Assembly (NCBI GenBank): GCA_025463305.1
Contig: JAOBWK010000010.1
Location: forward strand, 1-19,341
DNA: 19,341 nucleotides
Origin: Ilumatobacteraceae bacterium
GTDB lineage: Bacteria; Actinomycetota; Acidimicrobiia; Acidimicrobiales; Ilumatobacteraceae
Direction: 5' to 3'
Within the stretch, counting starts at the first letter, position 1, and each line of letters opens with the position of its first letter. The notes under the pieces were generated by a model, which was not told where the DNA came from, did no database searches, and saw nothing but the letters and a program-made list of their open reading frames with translations. Shown piece by piece: positions 8,688 through 16,820 of the stretch. The position numbers were made by a program, and so were the translations under genes.

Positions 8688-8703
8688 ACAGGGGTTCCCC
8701 TGT
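8688..8703. promoter_or_regulatory. 16-bp palindrome in the divergent control region, candidate operator
   Basis: ACAGGGGTTCCCCTGT has perfect 7-bp arms around TT. It lies in the 144-bp gap between the membrane protein gene and the LuxR gene. A wider pair, GGATAC (8658-8663) and GTATCC (8702-8707), also faces inward. LuxR-type dimers bind dyads of similar size, so autoregulation and control of the neighbour are plausible but inferred. Confidence 0.45.
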
Positions 8704-8739
8704 ATCCACGGTCCGTGGTCGAAATGCCAGGATGGCCGG

Positions 8740-10116
8740 GTGATCGGGGCGGGCGGTGTGAGATGGCAGGGACGCTGGCCGCTCCTGGCCGTGAGTGCCG
8801 GTGTCGTGCTGGTGACCGCAGGATTCGCGCAGGGTGTCTGGTTGGCGAACCTCCACAACGGCCTGCTTGGCGTGGCCTTCACATTCGTCGGCGCGTACGT
8901 GCTGTTCCAGCGACCCCGACATCGCGAGGGTGCCTTGTTCCTGGCCACGGGACTGGTCGAGTCGTTGATGTTCCTCGGACGGCAGATCGGTCACTCGTCG
9001 AGCGCAGCCGCCGCTCGGTGGTGGGGTTGGCTGGGCGTCTGGCCCCTCGTGGTCTCCCTCGCGCTGACCACCTTCTCGGTGATGTGTTTCCCCGACGGCC
9101 GGCTGCCATCGAGTCGTTGGCGACCCGTCGCCACGGCGATCGTGGTCGTCACCTTCGTGTGCGCCGCGCTTTCTGCTGGGTGGCCGGTCGAGTACGGCTC
9201 GGCCGGGGTGAACGCCGCTCACCCCATCAACGCGATCGCGCCATCGCTCGTCAAGACGATCTGGTCCGCCCTCGCGCACCCGGCATACATCGGGTTCCAA
9301 GTGCTGTGGGTCGCGGCAATCGTGGCCAGATGGCGCAGGTCGGTCGGCCCGGTTCGCCGTCAACTCACATGGCTGATGTCGGCATCCGGACTCTCCCTCG
9401 CGCTGCTCGTGACAGGTCTAGTGGTCTTGGGCACGCCACGGTGGGGCGTGCTGTCCGTGGCGCTCGTGCCCGTCGCCGCAGGATGGGCCATCGTCCACGG
9501 CCAACAGGTCGCCGCGTACTCCGCATTGACCTGGCTGTCACGAAGCACACCACGCTCGGCCGATCTACCCAGCGACCTGACCCGGGCGACCTGCGAAGCG
9601 CTCCTCGCCGACAGCGCAACACTGTGGATCGGCTCGCCCACAGCGTTGCATCCGGTCGGCATCTGGCCGCGGACGGCCACAGCGAGCGGGCAGACCTCGC
9701 TGACCGAGCTCCAGTCGCAACCTGATCGACCACACCGCGTGATCGCCACCGACGACACCATCTGCGGTGCGATCAGCATCGATCGGCCGGCCTCGAACCC
9801 GATGTCCCGAGCAGAAGGCCGGCTCTTCGACGACCTGGCAGCACAGGCCGCGCTGGTGCTCGAACACGTGAACCTGTCCAACATGATCGCCCAGCAGCGA
9901 CGCACGGGCGCGCTCGACGGACTTCGACCGCGCGAACAGCAGGTCCTCGAGCTGATGTCCCGTGGACTCTCCAACGCCGCAATCTGCGAGGAACTACACC
10001 TCAGCATCAAGACCGTCGAGCCGATCGTCAGTGGCATCTTCAACAAGCTCGACCTGTACGCAGACGCCACCAGCAACCGCCGAGTCCTCGCCGTGCTCGC
10101 ATACCTGCGCGCCTGA
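8740..10116 (+). CDS. Membrane-bound LuxR-type transcriptional regulator with sensor-kinase-like N-terminus
   Basis: The start is GTG 8740, with AGGA at 8729-8732 seven nt upstream, giving 458 residues; the open frame upstream to 8008 is low-complexity and not protein-like. Residues 1-265 have about eight membrane segments, with FPDGRLPSSRWRPVA between two of them, a motif I know from actinobacterial sensor histidine kinases. A GAF-like cytoplasmic region follows (TRATCEALLADSATLWIG … FDDLAAQAALVLEHVNLSN). Instead of a kinase core, the last 64 residues are a LuxR helix-turn-helix: LRPREQQVLELMSRGLSNAAI, then LSIKTVEPIVSGIFNKLDL. The usual 'TV-x-x-H' histidine is isoleucine here. It is probably a one-component membrane regulator. 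The divergent membrane protein gene is the likely target. Confidence 0.85.
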   Translation: MIGAGGVRWQGRWPLLAVSAGVVLVTAGFAQGVWLANLHNGLLGVAFTFVGAYVLFQRPRHREGALFLATGLVESLMFLGRQIGHSSSAAAARWWGWLGVWPLVVSLALTTFSVMCFPDGRLPSSRWRPVATAIVVVTFVCAALSAGWPVEYGSAGVNAAHPINAIAPSLVKTIWSALAHPAYIGFQVLWVAAIVARWRRSVGPVRRQLTWLMSASGLSLALLVTGLVVLGTPRWGVLSVALVPVAAGWAIVHGQQVAAYSALTWLSRSTPRSADLPSDLTRATCEALLADSATLWIGSPTALHPVGIWPRTATASGQTSLTELQSQPDRPHRVIATDDTICGAISIDRPASNPMSRAEGRLFDDLAAQAALVLEHVNLSNMIAQQRRTGALDGLRPREQQVLELMSRGLSNAAICEELHLSIKTVEPIVSGIFNKLDLYADATSNRRVLAVLAYLRA

Positions 10117-10384
10117 CGCGCTCTCGCTGACGCCGGCACATGGCACACGATGATGACCGAGTCAGGGGCCTGGGAGCCCACGGCAACCTCCCTCGGGAAC
10201 CAGAGGTCGGCTTCGTCACCGACATCGAGCCGCCGGACGTCGCCCATGTCATCTCGTAGCGAGCCCGGTCACTCGCTCGGAACATATCGACAGCACAGAA
10301 CGACGCCATTCCGCTGGCCGGCTGTCGCGCCCGATCGGCGCGTCATTCACGTCTGCCCGCGTCTGTTCGGGGTAAGCATGCACC
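10117..10384. other. Intergenic between the LuxR gene and the UbiA pseudogene
   Basis: No ORF here resembles a known protein. Open frames in this stretch are Arg/Ser-rich, as is usual for shadows in high-GC DNA. I see no clear terminator hairpin. Confidence 0.35.
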
Positions 10385-11268
10385 GTGGGTCAAGGACACG
10401 TTGCCGACTCGACGCGCCGATCACGGCGGAACGGGGCCGCCCGTGCCGGCGGGCTGATCACCGCATGTCACCCGCAGCCGACGCTCGCGGTGACCGCGTT
10501 CGCCACCGTGCTCGCCTACGCATCGGGTCGCGGCCGCAGACCTCTCGCCGTTGGCGTCGCAGTGCTGAGTGGACAGCTCACGGTCGGGTGAGCAACGACT
10601 ACTGGGATCGATCGATCGATGCTCGTGCTGGACGGCTCGAGAAGCCGATCGTGGCAGGAACGGTCTCCGCTGCGCTGGTGCGCAACAGTGCCGCCGTGGC
10701 TGCTGCAGCATGCATCCCACTCTCGTTACGCAACGGTCGACGCGCCGCGGTCATCCATCTCAGTGCAGTCGGGGCTGGATTGGTCTACAACGCCAAGCTC
10801 AAGCACACCGCGCTCAGCGTGGCGCCGTACGTCGTGGCATTCGGCGCTCTCCCCGCCTTCGTCGCCTTGTCGTCGGACACGCCCAGGAGGGCGCCCGCCC
10901 ACACGATGATCGCCGCTGCCTTGCTCGGGGCGGGAGCCCACTTCATCAACGTGCTGCCCGACGTAGAGGCGGATGCGGTCACTGCCATCCGCGGGCTTCC
11001 CCAGCGACTCGGCCCGACGAGAGCGTTGGCCATCGGAGCAGGGCTGCTTGCGTCTTCGACGATCGTCGTCGCCACGTTCGCAGGGCGTCCGACAACTCTG
11101 TTGCAACGAACGCTCGCTGCGACCAGCGTTACGGCTGTCACGGCCGTCGTCGGCTCGTCTCGCGCCGGGCACCAACGATCCGCGTGGTGGTTGTCGCTTC
11201 TGGCCGCAGCGTCGATGGTCATGCTGCACGTCACACAGAGCTTTGCCGGTGACGGGACGTCGCGCTGA
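10385..11268 (+). pseudogene. UbiA-family prenyltransferase, frameshifted at the active-site motif
   Basis: UbiA enzymes are membrane proteins that transfer prenyl chains to aromatic or other acceptors. The 5' part reads from GTG 10385 as MGQGHVAD…LITACHPQPTLAVTAFATVLA…VLSGQLTVG and meets TGA at 10589-10591. The rest reads in the other frame from 10588: SNDYWDRSIDARAGRLEKP, then YNAKLKHTALSVAPYVVAFGALP and DVEADAVTAIRGLPQRLG, ending at 11268. Restoring one base (GGG TGG AGC AAC for GGGTGAGCAAC) rejoins the expected VGWSNDYWD around the first Asp-rich motif. The total, about 295 residues, fits the family. It is a real one-base loss or a sequencing error. Aspartates of both Asp-rich motifs are present. 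The ribosome binding site is weak. Confidence 0.8.
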
Positions 11269-11354
11269 GTCTCCGACCTTCCTCCTGAACGGTTGACCGG
11301 GCCACACGCCGGGTAGCCCTGCTCGAACATGAACGACGCGCGAGGTGGCAGCAG

Positions 11355-12332
11355 ATGAAGATCGGGTACACGTTGATGACCGAAGAGCACGGACCCGTCG
11401 AGCTCGTCGAGATCGCCAGGCAGTCCGAGGCCCTGGGCTTTGACTTCCTCGTGCAGTCGGATCACTTCCATCCTTGGGTGCCCGAGCAGCGGCACTCACC
11501 GAACGCGTGGGCGCTGATGGGTGCGGTCGCGGCGAGCACCACCACGATCGGGCTTCAGACGTTCGTGACCTGCCCAATTCTGCGCTACCACCCGGCCATC
11601 GTCGCCCAGCAGGCCGCCACCGTTGCGCTGCTGTCCGCTGAGCGGTTCACGCTGTCCGTCGGCGCGGGCGAGCGGCTCAACGAGCACGTCGTCGGCCGCG
11701 GCTGGCCGCCTGTTGAGGTTCGCCACCGCATGCTCCGTGAGGCGCTCGAGATCATCACGACCCTGTGGACGGGCGGTTACCACTCCTACCACGGCACCTA
11801 CTTCGACCTGGAGGATGCGCAGGTTTTCGATCTTCCTGACCGCCATGTGCCGCTCGCCATGGCGATCAGTGGCGACGAGTCGCTGGCGCTGGCCATCGAC
11901 TACGCCGATCACATCATCGCCACCACACCCGAACCCGACCTCATTTCGGCGTTCCGCGCGGCGAAGGGCGCAATGGCGACGGCCACCACCCAGCTCGCCG
12001 TCTCGTACGGCGCGAACGCCGACGATGCGCTCCGGATCGCGCACCGCCAGTTCCGGTGGGCGTCACTTGGCTGGAAGGTGCAAGCAGAGCTGCCCAACCC
12101 GGTGAACTTCGATGCCGCGTCCAAGTTCGTGCGCCCCGAAGACCTGACCCAGACGGTCCCACATGGCCCTGATGTCGACCAATACGTCAATGCGATCCGG
12201 GCATCGCGTGACGCGGGGTTCGATCGCGTCGCACTCGTCCAAGTCGGCGACGCCCAACAGCAGTTCTTCGACTTCTGGAGCTCTCAGCTGCGAGATGCGC
12301 TGCTCGCGGAAGGTCTGTTCGACGCACCTTGA
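11355..12332 (+). CDS. F420-dependent LLM-class oxidoreductase, Fgd-like (TIGR03557-type)
   Basis: The 325-residue TIM-barrel flavin/F420 enzyme starts MKIGYTLMTEEHGPVELVEI. The segment SDHFHPWVPEQ carries the equivalents of Fgd1 active-site residues D39, H40 and W44 (here D36, H37, W41), and GAGERLNE gives E106 for Fgd1 E109. These are the residues used for hydride transfer and proton shuttling in F420-dependent glucose-6-phosphate dehydrogenase. The family includes several substrates (sugar phosphates, hydroxymycolates, alcohols), so the substrate here is unknown. GAGGTGG (11342-11348) is 6 nt before ATG 11355. No F420 synthesis gene is in the window. It converges with the anti-sigma gene. 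Confidence 0.9.
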   Translation: MKIGYTLMTEEHGPVELVEIARQSEALGFDFLVQSDHFHPWVPEQRHSPNAWALMGAVAASTTTIGLQTFVTCPILRYHPAIVAQQAATVALLSAERFTLSVGAGERLNEHVVGRGWPPVEVRHRMLREALEIITTLWTGGYHSYHGTYFDLEDAQVFDLPDRHVPLAMAISGDESLALAIDYADHIIATTPEPDLISAFRAAKGAMATATTQLAVSYGANADDALRIAHRQFRWASLGWKVQAELPNPVNFDAASKFVRPEDLTQTVPHGPDVDQYVNAIRASRDAGFDRVALVQVGDAQQQFFDFWSSQLRDALLAEGLFDAP

Positions 12333-12405
12333 TCAGCGGACGGGAGTCCAGTAGGCCGACCGCCGCTTCAGTCGGTCCCGCCCATTCTCGTACTGGGTGA
12401 GGACG

Positions 12406-12810
12406 TCACGGACGGTTGAACTCCGCCCACACGGTCTTGCCGGCGCCGCCGGGGTCGACGTCGACTCCCCATACGTCCGACATAGCGTCGACGATCCGCA
12501 GGCCGCGCCCGCCCTCGGGCGTAGCGACCTCGGGCGACTTCGGCTCGACAGGTTCGCTGTCAGCGACCTCGAGGCGAAATGGCTTGTCGGGCTTCGGGTC
12601 CCACGCCTTGACGGTTCCGCCGTCGCTCGTGTGCTGGACCACGTTCGAGACCAGTTCGCTCGTGACCATCTGGACGGCGTCGGCAATCGGGTCACCCTCA
12701 GCAGACACCAAGGGCCGAATCGCGCGCCGGGCCTGTTGGGGTGCGGTCACGTCATGGTGGAACGTGACGCTCACGTCAGGTTCGCACGCTGGCTCGTCCC
12801 GAATGCTCAT
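12406..12810 (-). CDS. RsbW-like anti-sigma regulatory factor (HATPase_c_2 domain)
   Basis: The 134-residue single-domain ATPase of the GHKL type is expected to bind a sigma factor or phosphorylate a STAS protein. Visible boxes are the N box SELVSNVVQHT (51-61, with E52 and N56), the G1-like LEVADSEP (80-87, D84) and G2 GGRGLRIVDAM (100-110), ending GKTVWAEF. G1 has DSEP rather than DxGxG, which is common in single-domain actinobacterial members. No sigma factor gene lies next to it. A STAS antagonist is encoded 3.4 kb away on the other strand and could be its partner. Confidence 0.88.
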   Translation of the reverse strand: MSIRDEPACEPDVSVTFHHDVTAPQQARRAIRPLVSAEGDPIADAVQMVTSELVSNVVQHTSDGGTVKAWDPKPDKPFRLEVADSEPVEPKSPEVATPEGGRGLRIVDAMSDVWGVDVDPGGAGKTVWAEFNRP

Positions 12811-13075
12811 GACTCGCTTCTACCCCCGCCCGCCCGCGATGACACTCGAATCGCCCCGGTCCGCTGCGGCCGACACCACCGCATTCGTGCGGCGTCGAGG
12901 TCCCCGACCGCGTCGCCGTCGAGATCCGAGTGCGACGCGTTTCAGAGATCGTCGACGCCGCCGAACCGCAACGACCATCACGCCATCGCCATGCCGAACG
13001 TCTCGCTGACCCTCATCGGCGACCTTTCCCGGTCCCGGGAGGCTCAGGGCGTTCTCCGTCAGGGTCAACGGCCTC

Positions 13076-14734
13076 TCACGAGCAGCTTCCGGGTGGCGCT
13101 GTCTGGATGGGCAGGTTGCTGGCGAGTCCACCGATGGCGGCGCCGACCTCGACGATGTCGTTGTCGGCGGTCGCGGTGCCGGTGATCGACATCGTGCTCG
13201 CGTCGGGTTGGGTGGTGTCGACGGTGATCTGCAGGTCGAGACCGATGGTGGTCGGTCCGCGTTGGGTGTCGAAGGTGGCCGTGCCTGTGGCGGGCGTCGT
13301 CTGCATGGGGTCGCCGCTGGCGGCGAAGGTGAAGTCGAGTGGGATGTCGTGGAACGGTTCACTGATCCCGGAGCCGTCGATGCCGCCGTCGCGGATGACG
13401 CCGGTCCAATGGCCGAAGACCCCGTCGCAGCTGATCAGGTCGACGACTCGACCGGCCAGCAGCGGTGCGACGGCCGGTCGGTCCATCACCACCTCGAACG
13501 CCTGGGGCGGCGGCACGGTGGTCGTGGTCTCGGCTGGGCTGTGGAACTTGACCGGCACCGACGCTGTGCCGGTCAGCGAGAAGATTCCGCCGAGCTGCTT
13601 GGAAGCGGCGTCGCCGAGCGAGTTGATCGTGGGATCGACAGCGCTCTTGAGCGCGGCGATGGCTGCGTCGCGTTCGCCGCCGGCCGGGATCGAGCTGAGC
13701 AGTGCTGCCTCGGCACCGGAGATCTGGCTCTTGACGAGGTCGAGGAAGGTGTTGATCGCTTTGCGCGGGATGCTCACCGACGCGACGGCGGACTCGAATT
13801 GGGCGATGCCGGTGTCGTGCAGTTCCTGCGATTCGCTGCCGGTCGTGAAATCCAGCCGTGCGGTGAGGTCGCCGCCCACCTTTGTCGTCAACGGCCCGGG
13901 CGTGATCACGTGGAAGTCGTTGACGACCGTCCAGTTCGCATCTGCGCCCGGCTCGATCAACTTCGGCAGATCAGCGCCGGCTGCCTTGGCGCAATCGACC
14001 AGCGTTGCCGGCCAGTCGTCGGTGAGGTCTTTCGCCTTCGCAACGAATGTGCCCTTGATCGGCGCGGTCCCATCTACGGAGAAGACGTAAACGCCATCGC
14101 TGATCTGGGGGTCGAGGGAGACGTCGAGCGTCTGGTTGGTGAAGAACGAGATGACGAGGGTGGCGACGCCGAGCGCCTCGATGCCGGTGGTGAAGGGCAG
14201 CAACAGTTCCTTCGCGAAGCGATTGGCGAGGCCCTCGATGGCGGTCTTCGCGAGTCCGATGGCCGTGTTGCCGAGAAATGCAAGGAAGGCGAGCACTGGT
14301 GGCGTTTCTGCGCTGGTCGGGATCGTGAGTGCTGCGAACAGTGAGTTGAACGTTGTCGACAGGAAGTTGACGACGCTGCTGCACACGCCGGCGAGCGCTG
14401 GCGTCAGTGCACTGCTCGCGATCAACGAGTGCACCGACGCTGCGGTCACGGTTGCAGCTGGCTCGGGGATTGATCCGCCTGGCGGGTTTGTCGACGTTGG
14501 GGAGAGGAGCTCCTCGACCGCCATCCCACCCGGCAGCCGCCAGCCGATTGTGTATCGCCGATCGAACGACCAATCACCGCGCTCGGTAGCCCACAGATCC
14601 CCAGCGATGAAGACCAGAGCAACGGGGAGCACCGAGCGCACGAGGCGCTTCGGACGGCGCCAGACGCGACCACCCAACGGCAGTGTCAGCACGAGACATC
14701 CCGCCATCAACGCGAGATACTGGACATGCGCCAC
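13076..14734 (-). CDS. Chimeric ORF: truncated CrtYd-type lycopene cyclase fused to an unrelated exported-type protein
   Basis: The open frame of 552 codons starts GTG 14734 as VAHVQYLALMAGCLVLTLPL. Residues 1-77 match the bacterial lycopene cyclase domain (CrtYd/CrtYf type): VLPVALVFIAGDLWA, DWSFDRRYTIGWRLPGGMAVEELL. In that family the text continues with FFLVVP, but here it switches at about 14504 to SPTSTNPPGGSIPEPAATV. The motif Pro before VEE is also Ala (MAVEE). Residues 78-552 show no membrane protein pattern like CrtY and instead look like an exported protein: a hydrophobic start (VTAASVHSLIASSALTPALAG), a beta-rich body, TTTVPPP linker near 417-423, and a C-terminal GSCS. No recognised family applies to that part. 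No clear ribosome binding site is seen. Fusion, recombination scar or assembly join are all possible. Confidence 0.6.
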   Translation of the reverse strand: MAHVQYLALMAGCLVLTLPLGGRVWRRPKRLVRSVLPVALVFIAGDLWATERGDWSFDRRYTIGWRLPGGMAVEELLSPTSTNPPGGSIPEPAATVTAASVHSLIASSALTPALAGVCSSVVNFLSTTFNSLFAALTIPTSAETPPVLAFLAFLGNTAIGLAKTAIEGLANRFAKELLLPFTTGIEALGVATLVISFFTNQTLDVSLDPQISDGVYVFSVDGTAPIKGTFVAKAKDLTDDWPATLVDCAKAAGADLPKLIEPGADANWTVVNDFHVITPGPLTTKVGGDLTARLDFTTGSESQELHDTGIAQFESAVASVSIPRKAINTFLDLVKSQISGAEAALLSSIPAGGERDAAIAALKSAVDPTINSLGDAASKQLGGIFSLTGTASVPVKFHSPAETTTTVPPPQAFEVVMDRPAVAPLLAGRVVDLISCDGVFGHWTGVIRDGGIDGSGISEPFHDIPLDFTFAASGDPMQTTPATGTATFDTQRGPTTIGLDLQITVDTTQPDASTMSITGTATADNDIVEVGAAIGGLASNLPIQTAPPGSCS

Positions 14735-14744
14735 GGGCGTCGCG

Positions 14745-14906
14745 CTACGCCGGCTCGTTGGGTTCCACAGGGTCGCCGTCCTGCTCGTCCGCGACCGACA
14801 GCCCCGGCGCGTCCGGATCCAGCCGCGCAGCTGCGGGACGCCTACGGGCTTCGTCTCCCGCTGGCTCCCTCGGCGAATCCTCGGCGGGTCGATCCGTGTT
14901 GCTCAT
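14745..14906 (-). CDS. Possible 53-residue acidic small protein upstream of the chimeric gene
   Basis: ATG 14906 opens a 53-codon frame (MSNTDRPAEDSPREPAGDEA … DEQDGDPVEPNEPA) that ends 10 bp before the GTG of the lycopene cyclase-like gene. It is rich in Asp, Glu, Pro and Ala with no hydrophobic segment. Tight spacing suggests cotranslation. There is no clear ribosome binding site, and length alone cannot exclude chance. Confidence 0.35.
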   Translation of the reverse strand: MSNTDRPAEDSPREPAGDEARRRPAAARLDPDAPGLSVADEQDGDPVEPNEPA

Positions 14907-15026
14907 CGCCTACAAGTACCCGCTTGCACGGCTGCTCAACCAGCCGCCTCCATCAGCCCGGGCCGGGATGACCATCACTCCAGCCAGCGCGGCCACGCAC
15001 GCGGTGACCGGCCGTCGCAACGAAGG

Positions 15027-15437
15027 TCAAGTACGGGTGTCGTCCCCTGCGACCTCGCCGGGCGCCGAGTTGCCGGGCGCCTCGGCATCGTGCCGGTGGT
15101 CGCGCAGTGCGGCCAGCACGTCGGAGTCCTCGGGCGAGGCCGCAGGCCCGAACCCCAGCACCGCCGTTCCCTTGGTGGCACAGTGTGGGCAGGTGACGGC
15201 CACGATGGCCACCATGTCCGCAGGATCCGATGCGCCCTCGAGCCGGCGCAGTGAGCTCATCACGACCTCAGCGGCACGCATCTCCCGATCGCACTCATGG
15301 CACTGGAGGCGTCCCCCCTCCACAGCGGAGAACTCGCCGCTGAACCCGCCACCAACGTACGCAGCCAGGACGTCGGTGATGGTAGACGACTCGTCCGCCG
15401 AACGGTCCGATGTGGGGTCCTCAGAGGTGATTGCCAT
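15027..15437 (-). CDS. Hypothetical protein with paired CxxC motifs (possible zinc ribbon)
   Basis: This is a 136-residue protein, MAITSEDPTSDRSADESSTI…. C46 and C49 (LQCHECDREM) and C83 and C86 (TCPHCATKG) form two CxxC pairs that could bind one zinc. Between them is a helical stretch (AAEVVMSSLRRLEGASDPADM). The acidic, Ser-rich first 20 residues and the polar C-terminus look unstructured. A GGAG motif lies 5 nt before the ATG (15437). Function is unknown. It is divergent from the iron permease gene (198 bp gap). Confidence 0.75.
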   Translation of the reverse strand: MAITSEDPTSDRSADESSTITDVLAAYVGGGFSGEFSAVEGGRLQCHECDREMRAAEVVMSSLRRLEGASDPADMVAIVAVTCPHCATKGTAVLGFGPAASPEDSDVLAALRDHRHDAEAPGNSAPGEVAGDDTRT

Positions 15438-15634
15438 GTTGCTCCGCTACCCCCACACGACGCGCGTCAACCTCAGGCAACGAGACGACGAGAGACCCCC
15501 GATCGCACCACGGGTCGGCGCGCTTATCCTCGCCAGGCGGCGCCAACCTGGCCGACGCTACAGCTGCCCGAGAGCGCATCACGATCGGAACGAGCGCGTT
15601 CGAGGGACGGGCGGCGGGCCATAGTGTGCACGAC

Positions 15635-16147
15635 GTGAACTCTCGCGAGCCTGCCGCCGAACCGGTCCGACCGACGCCCGCGAGACTGCTGAAGCCGAGC
15701 GACGTGTCGAGCAGGGTTGGCTTCTTCGATCGATTCGCAGGACTCACCGCCCAGATGGCCAGTCGCGCACCGTTCTTCGCGTTCTGCTTGCTCCTCGTGA
15801 TCATCTGGCTCATCCAGGGCGCTGCCGAGATCATCTCGCAGCGGAGCTTCTCTGCGTTCCTGGACGGCCAGTATCAGTTGGAGATCAACACAACGACCAC
15901 GATCATCACGTTCTTGATGGTCGCGTTGCTGCAGAACAGCCAGACACGCAGCGATCAGGCACTCCAGCACAAGTTGAATGCCATCGCCGATGGCATGGCC
16001 GATCTGATGGAGCACCTGTCCGAGCGCCACGACGATGACGATCTCCGCAACGACATCCACGAGCTGAGGCTCGCTGTAGGCCTCGAGAACATCGAGAGCA
16101 CCGGCCGGCAACCCGGCCGGAACGGCTCCCAAAAGCCATCGACCTGA
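15635..16147 (+). CDS. Low-affinity iron permease family protein (PF04120-like)
   Basis: A short member, 170 residues from GTG 15635 (VNSREPAAEP); an in-frame GTG at 15626 is equally possible and no ribosome binding site stands out, so leaderless translation is likely, with CATAGT at 15620-15625 as a possible -10. The family core is FDRFAGLTAQMASRAPFFAF, two membrane segments (about 47-64 and 85-101) and INTTTTIITFLMVALLQNSQTRSDQALQHKLNAIADGM, very like the 'NTGTTI-TFLMVF-IQNTQNRD-A-Q-KLDE' signature. The C-terminal 60 residues are helical and acidic. Bacterial members are much shorter than yeast Fet4, and their iron transport role is not proven, so function is inferred. Confidence 0.85.
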   Translation: MNSREPAAEPVRPTPARLLKPSDVSSRVGFFDRFAGLTAQMASRAPFFAFCLLLVIIWLIQGAAEIISQRSFSAFLDGQYQLEINTTTTIITFLMVALLQNSQTRSDQALQHKLNAIADGMADLMEHLSERHDDDDLRNDIHELRLAVGLENIESTGRQPGRNGSQKPST

Positions 16148-16241
16148 CCGCGTGCAGCGCGGTCGACAGCCGTCCGACCCGCGACTACCGTGAGCCCGAA
16201 TCGAGTTCCCCAGACCCTGAAACTCGCGAAGGAGACCACCG

Positions 16242-16565
16242 GTGAGCGATCAACAACCCGCTGCTCCCGACGATCGCGACGAACAAGCCACCGAGCCGCC
16301 GTTCAGCTACCACCGTGACGACGCCGGCCGCATCGTCGTCGTGGGCGACATCGACCTCGCGTCCGCCGACGCGTTCAGGCCGGTCCTCCTCGCCAGCGGC
16401 GACCCGATCGAACTCGACCTCAGCGGAGTCGGATTCATGGACTCCTCAGGCGTCAACGTGCTGCTGCTCGCACGCCGCGTCCGCCCTGTCCGAATCACTG
16501 TCGCATCACCAGCCGTCACCCGCGTCCTCGCCGTCCTCGGGCTCACCGACACCTTCGCACCGTGA
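16242..16565 (+). CDS. STAS-domain anti-sigma factor antagonist
   Basis: The 107-residue protein has a disordered acidic start (1-22) and a STAS fold: IVVVGDIDLASADAF and IELDLSGVGFMDSSGVNVLLLA. The D67-S68-S69-G70 motif holds the serine (S69 by analogy with SpoIIAA S58) that anti-sigma kinases phosphorylate. AAGGAG lies 8 nt upstream of the GTG start. No anti-sigma gene is adjacent, but the HATPase protein at 12406-12810 is a candidate partner. Confidence 0.9.
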   Translation: MSDQQPAAPDDRDEQATEPPFSYHRDDAGRIVVVGDIDLASADAFRPVLLASGDPIELDLSGVGFMDSSGVNVLLLARRVRPVRITVASPAVTRVLAVLGLTDTFAP

Positions 16566-16820
16566 CGGTCTCGTGCTGATCGTCGTAGTCCGCGGAAAGG
16601 CGGTGCGACGCGAAAGCCGTGGCCCGGCCCGATTGGTCACCCGTGCGGAGACGGCGAGTTCGCACTCGGGTGAAGCAACCCTTCGCGAACGCGAGTGCCG
16701 GTTCGACCTCGGCGTCAGCCCCTTGGCACGGCCGGCACCACTCCCAACACGAGAGTGCGCGCAGGCCGCCAACGTTCGGCCGCGCCCGGGCACCGCGGGG
16801 CGCGCGGCCACACCTGTCGC
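16566..16820. other. Convergent intergenic region with a bulged hairpin
   Basis: The STAS gene and the hemerythrin gene converge here. TCACCCG (16637-16643) plus TGCG (16644-16647) pairs with CGCA (16661-16664) plus CGGGTGA (16667-16673), leaving a 2-nt bulge. It may act as a bidirectional terminator, though no T-tract follows. Confidence 0.35.

Noticed and set aside
8008..8739. N-terminal extension of the LuxR frame
   Set aside because: The extension is Asp/Arg/Gly-rich and mirrors the opposite membrane protein gene; a good start with a ribosome binding site exists at 8740.
8596..9363. N-terminal extension of the membrane protein frame on the minus strand
   Set aside because: It lies antisense to the regulator's membrane region and is Arg/His/Pro-rich; the ATG at 8595 has a plausible ribosome binding site.
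12333..12405. Minus-strand tail reading QYENGRDRLKRRSAYWTPVR before a stop at 12333
   Set aside because: Upstream it continues only as a shadow of the anti-sigma gene, so no independent gene can be supported.
12811..13075. Gap between the anti-sigma gene and the chimeric gene, checked for a gene
   Set aside because: Frames here, such as one starting MPNVSLTLIGDLSRSREAQG, run into text antisense to the chimeric gene and have no ribosome binding site or recognisable family.
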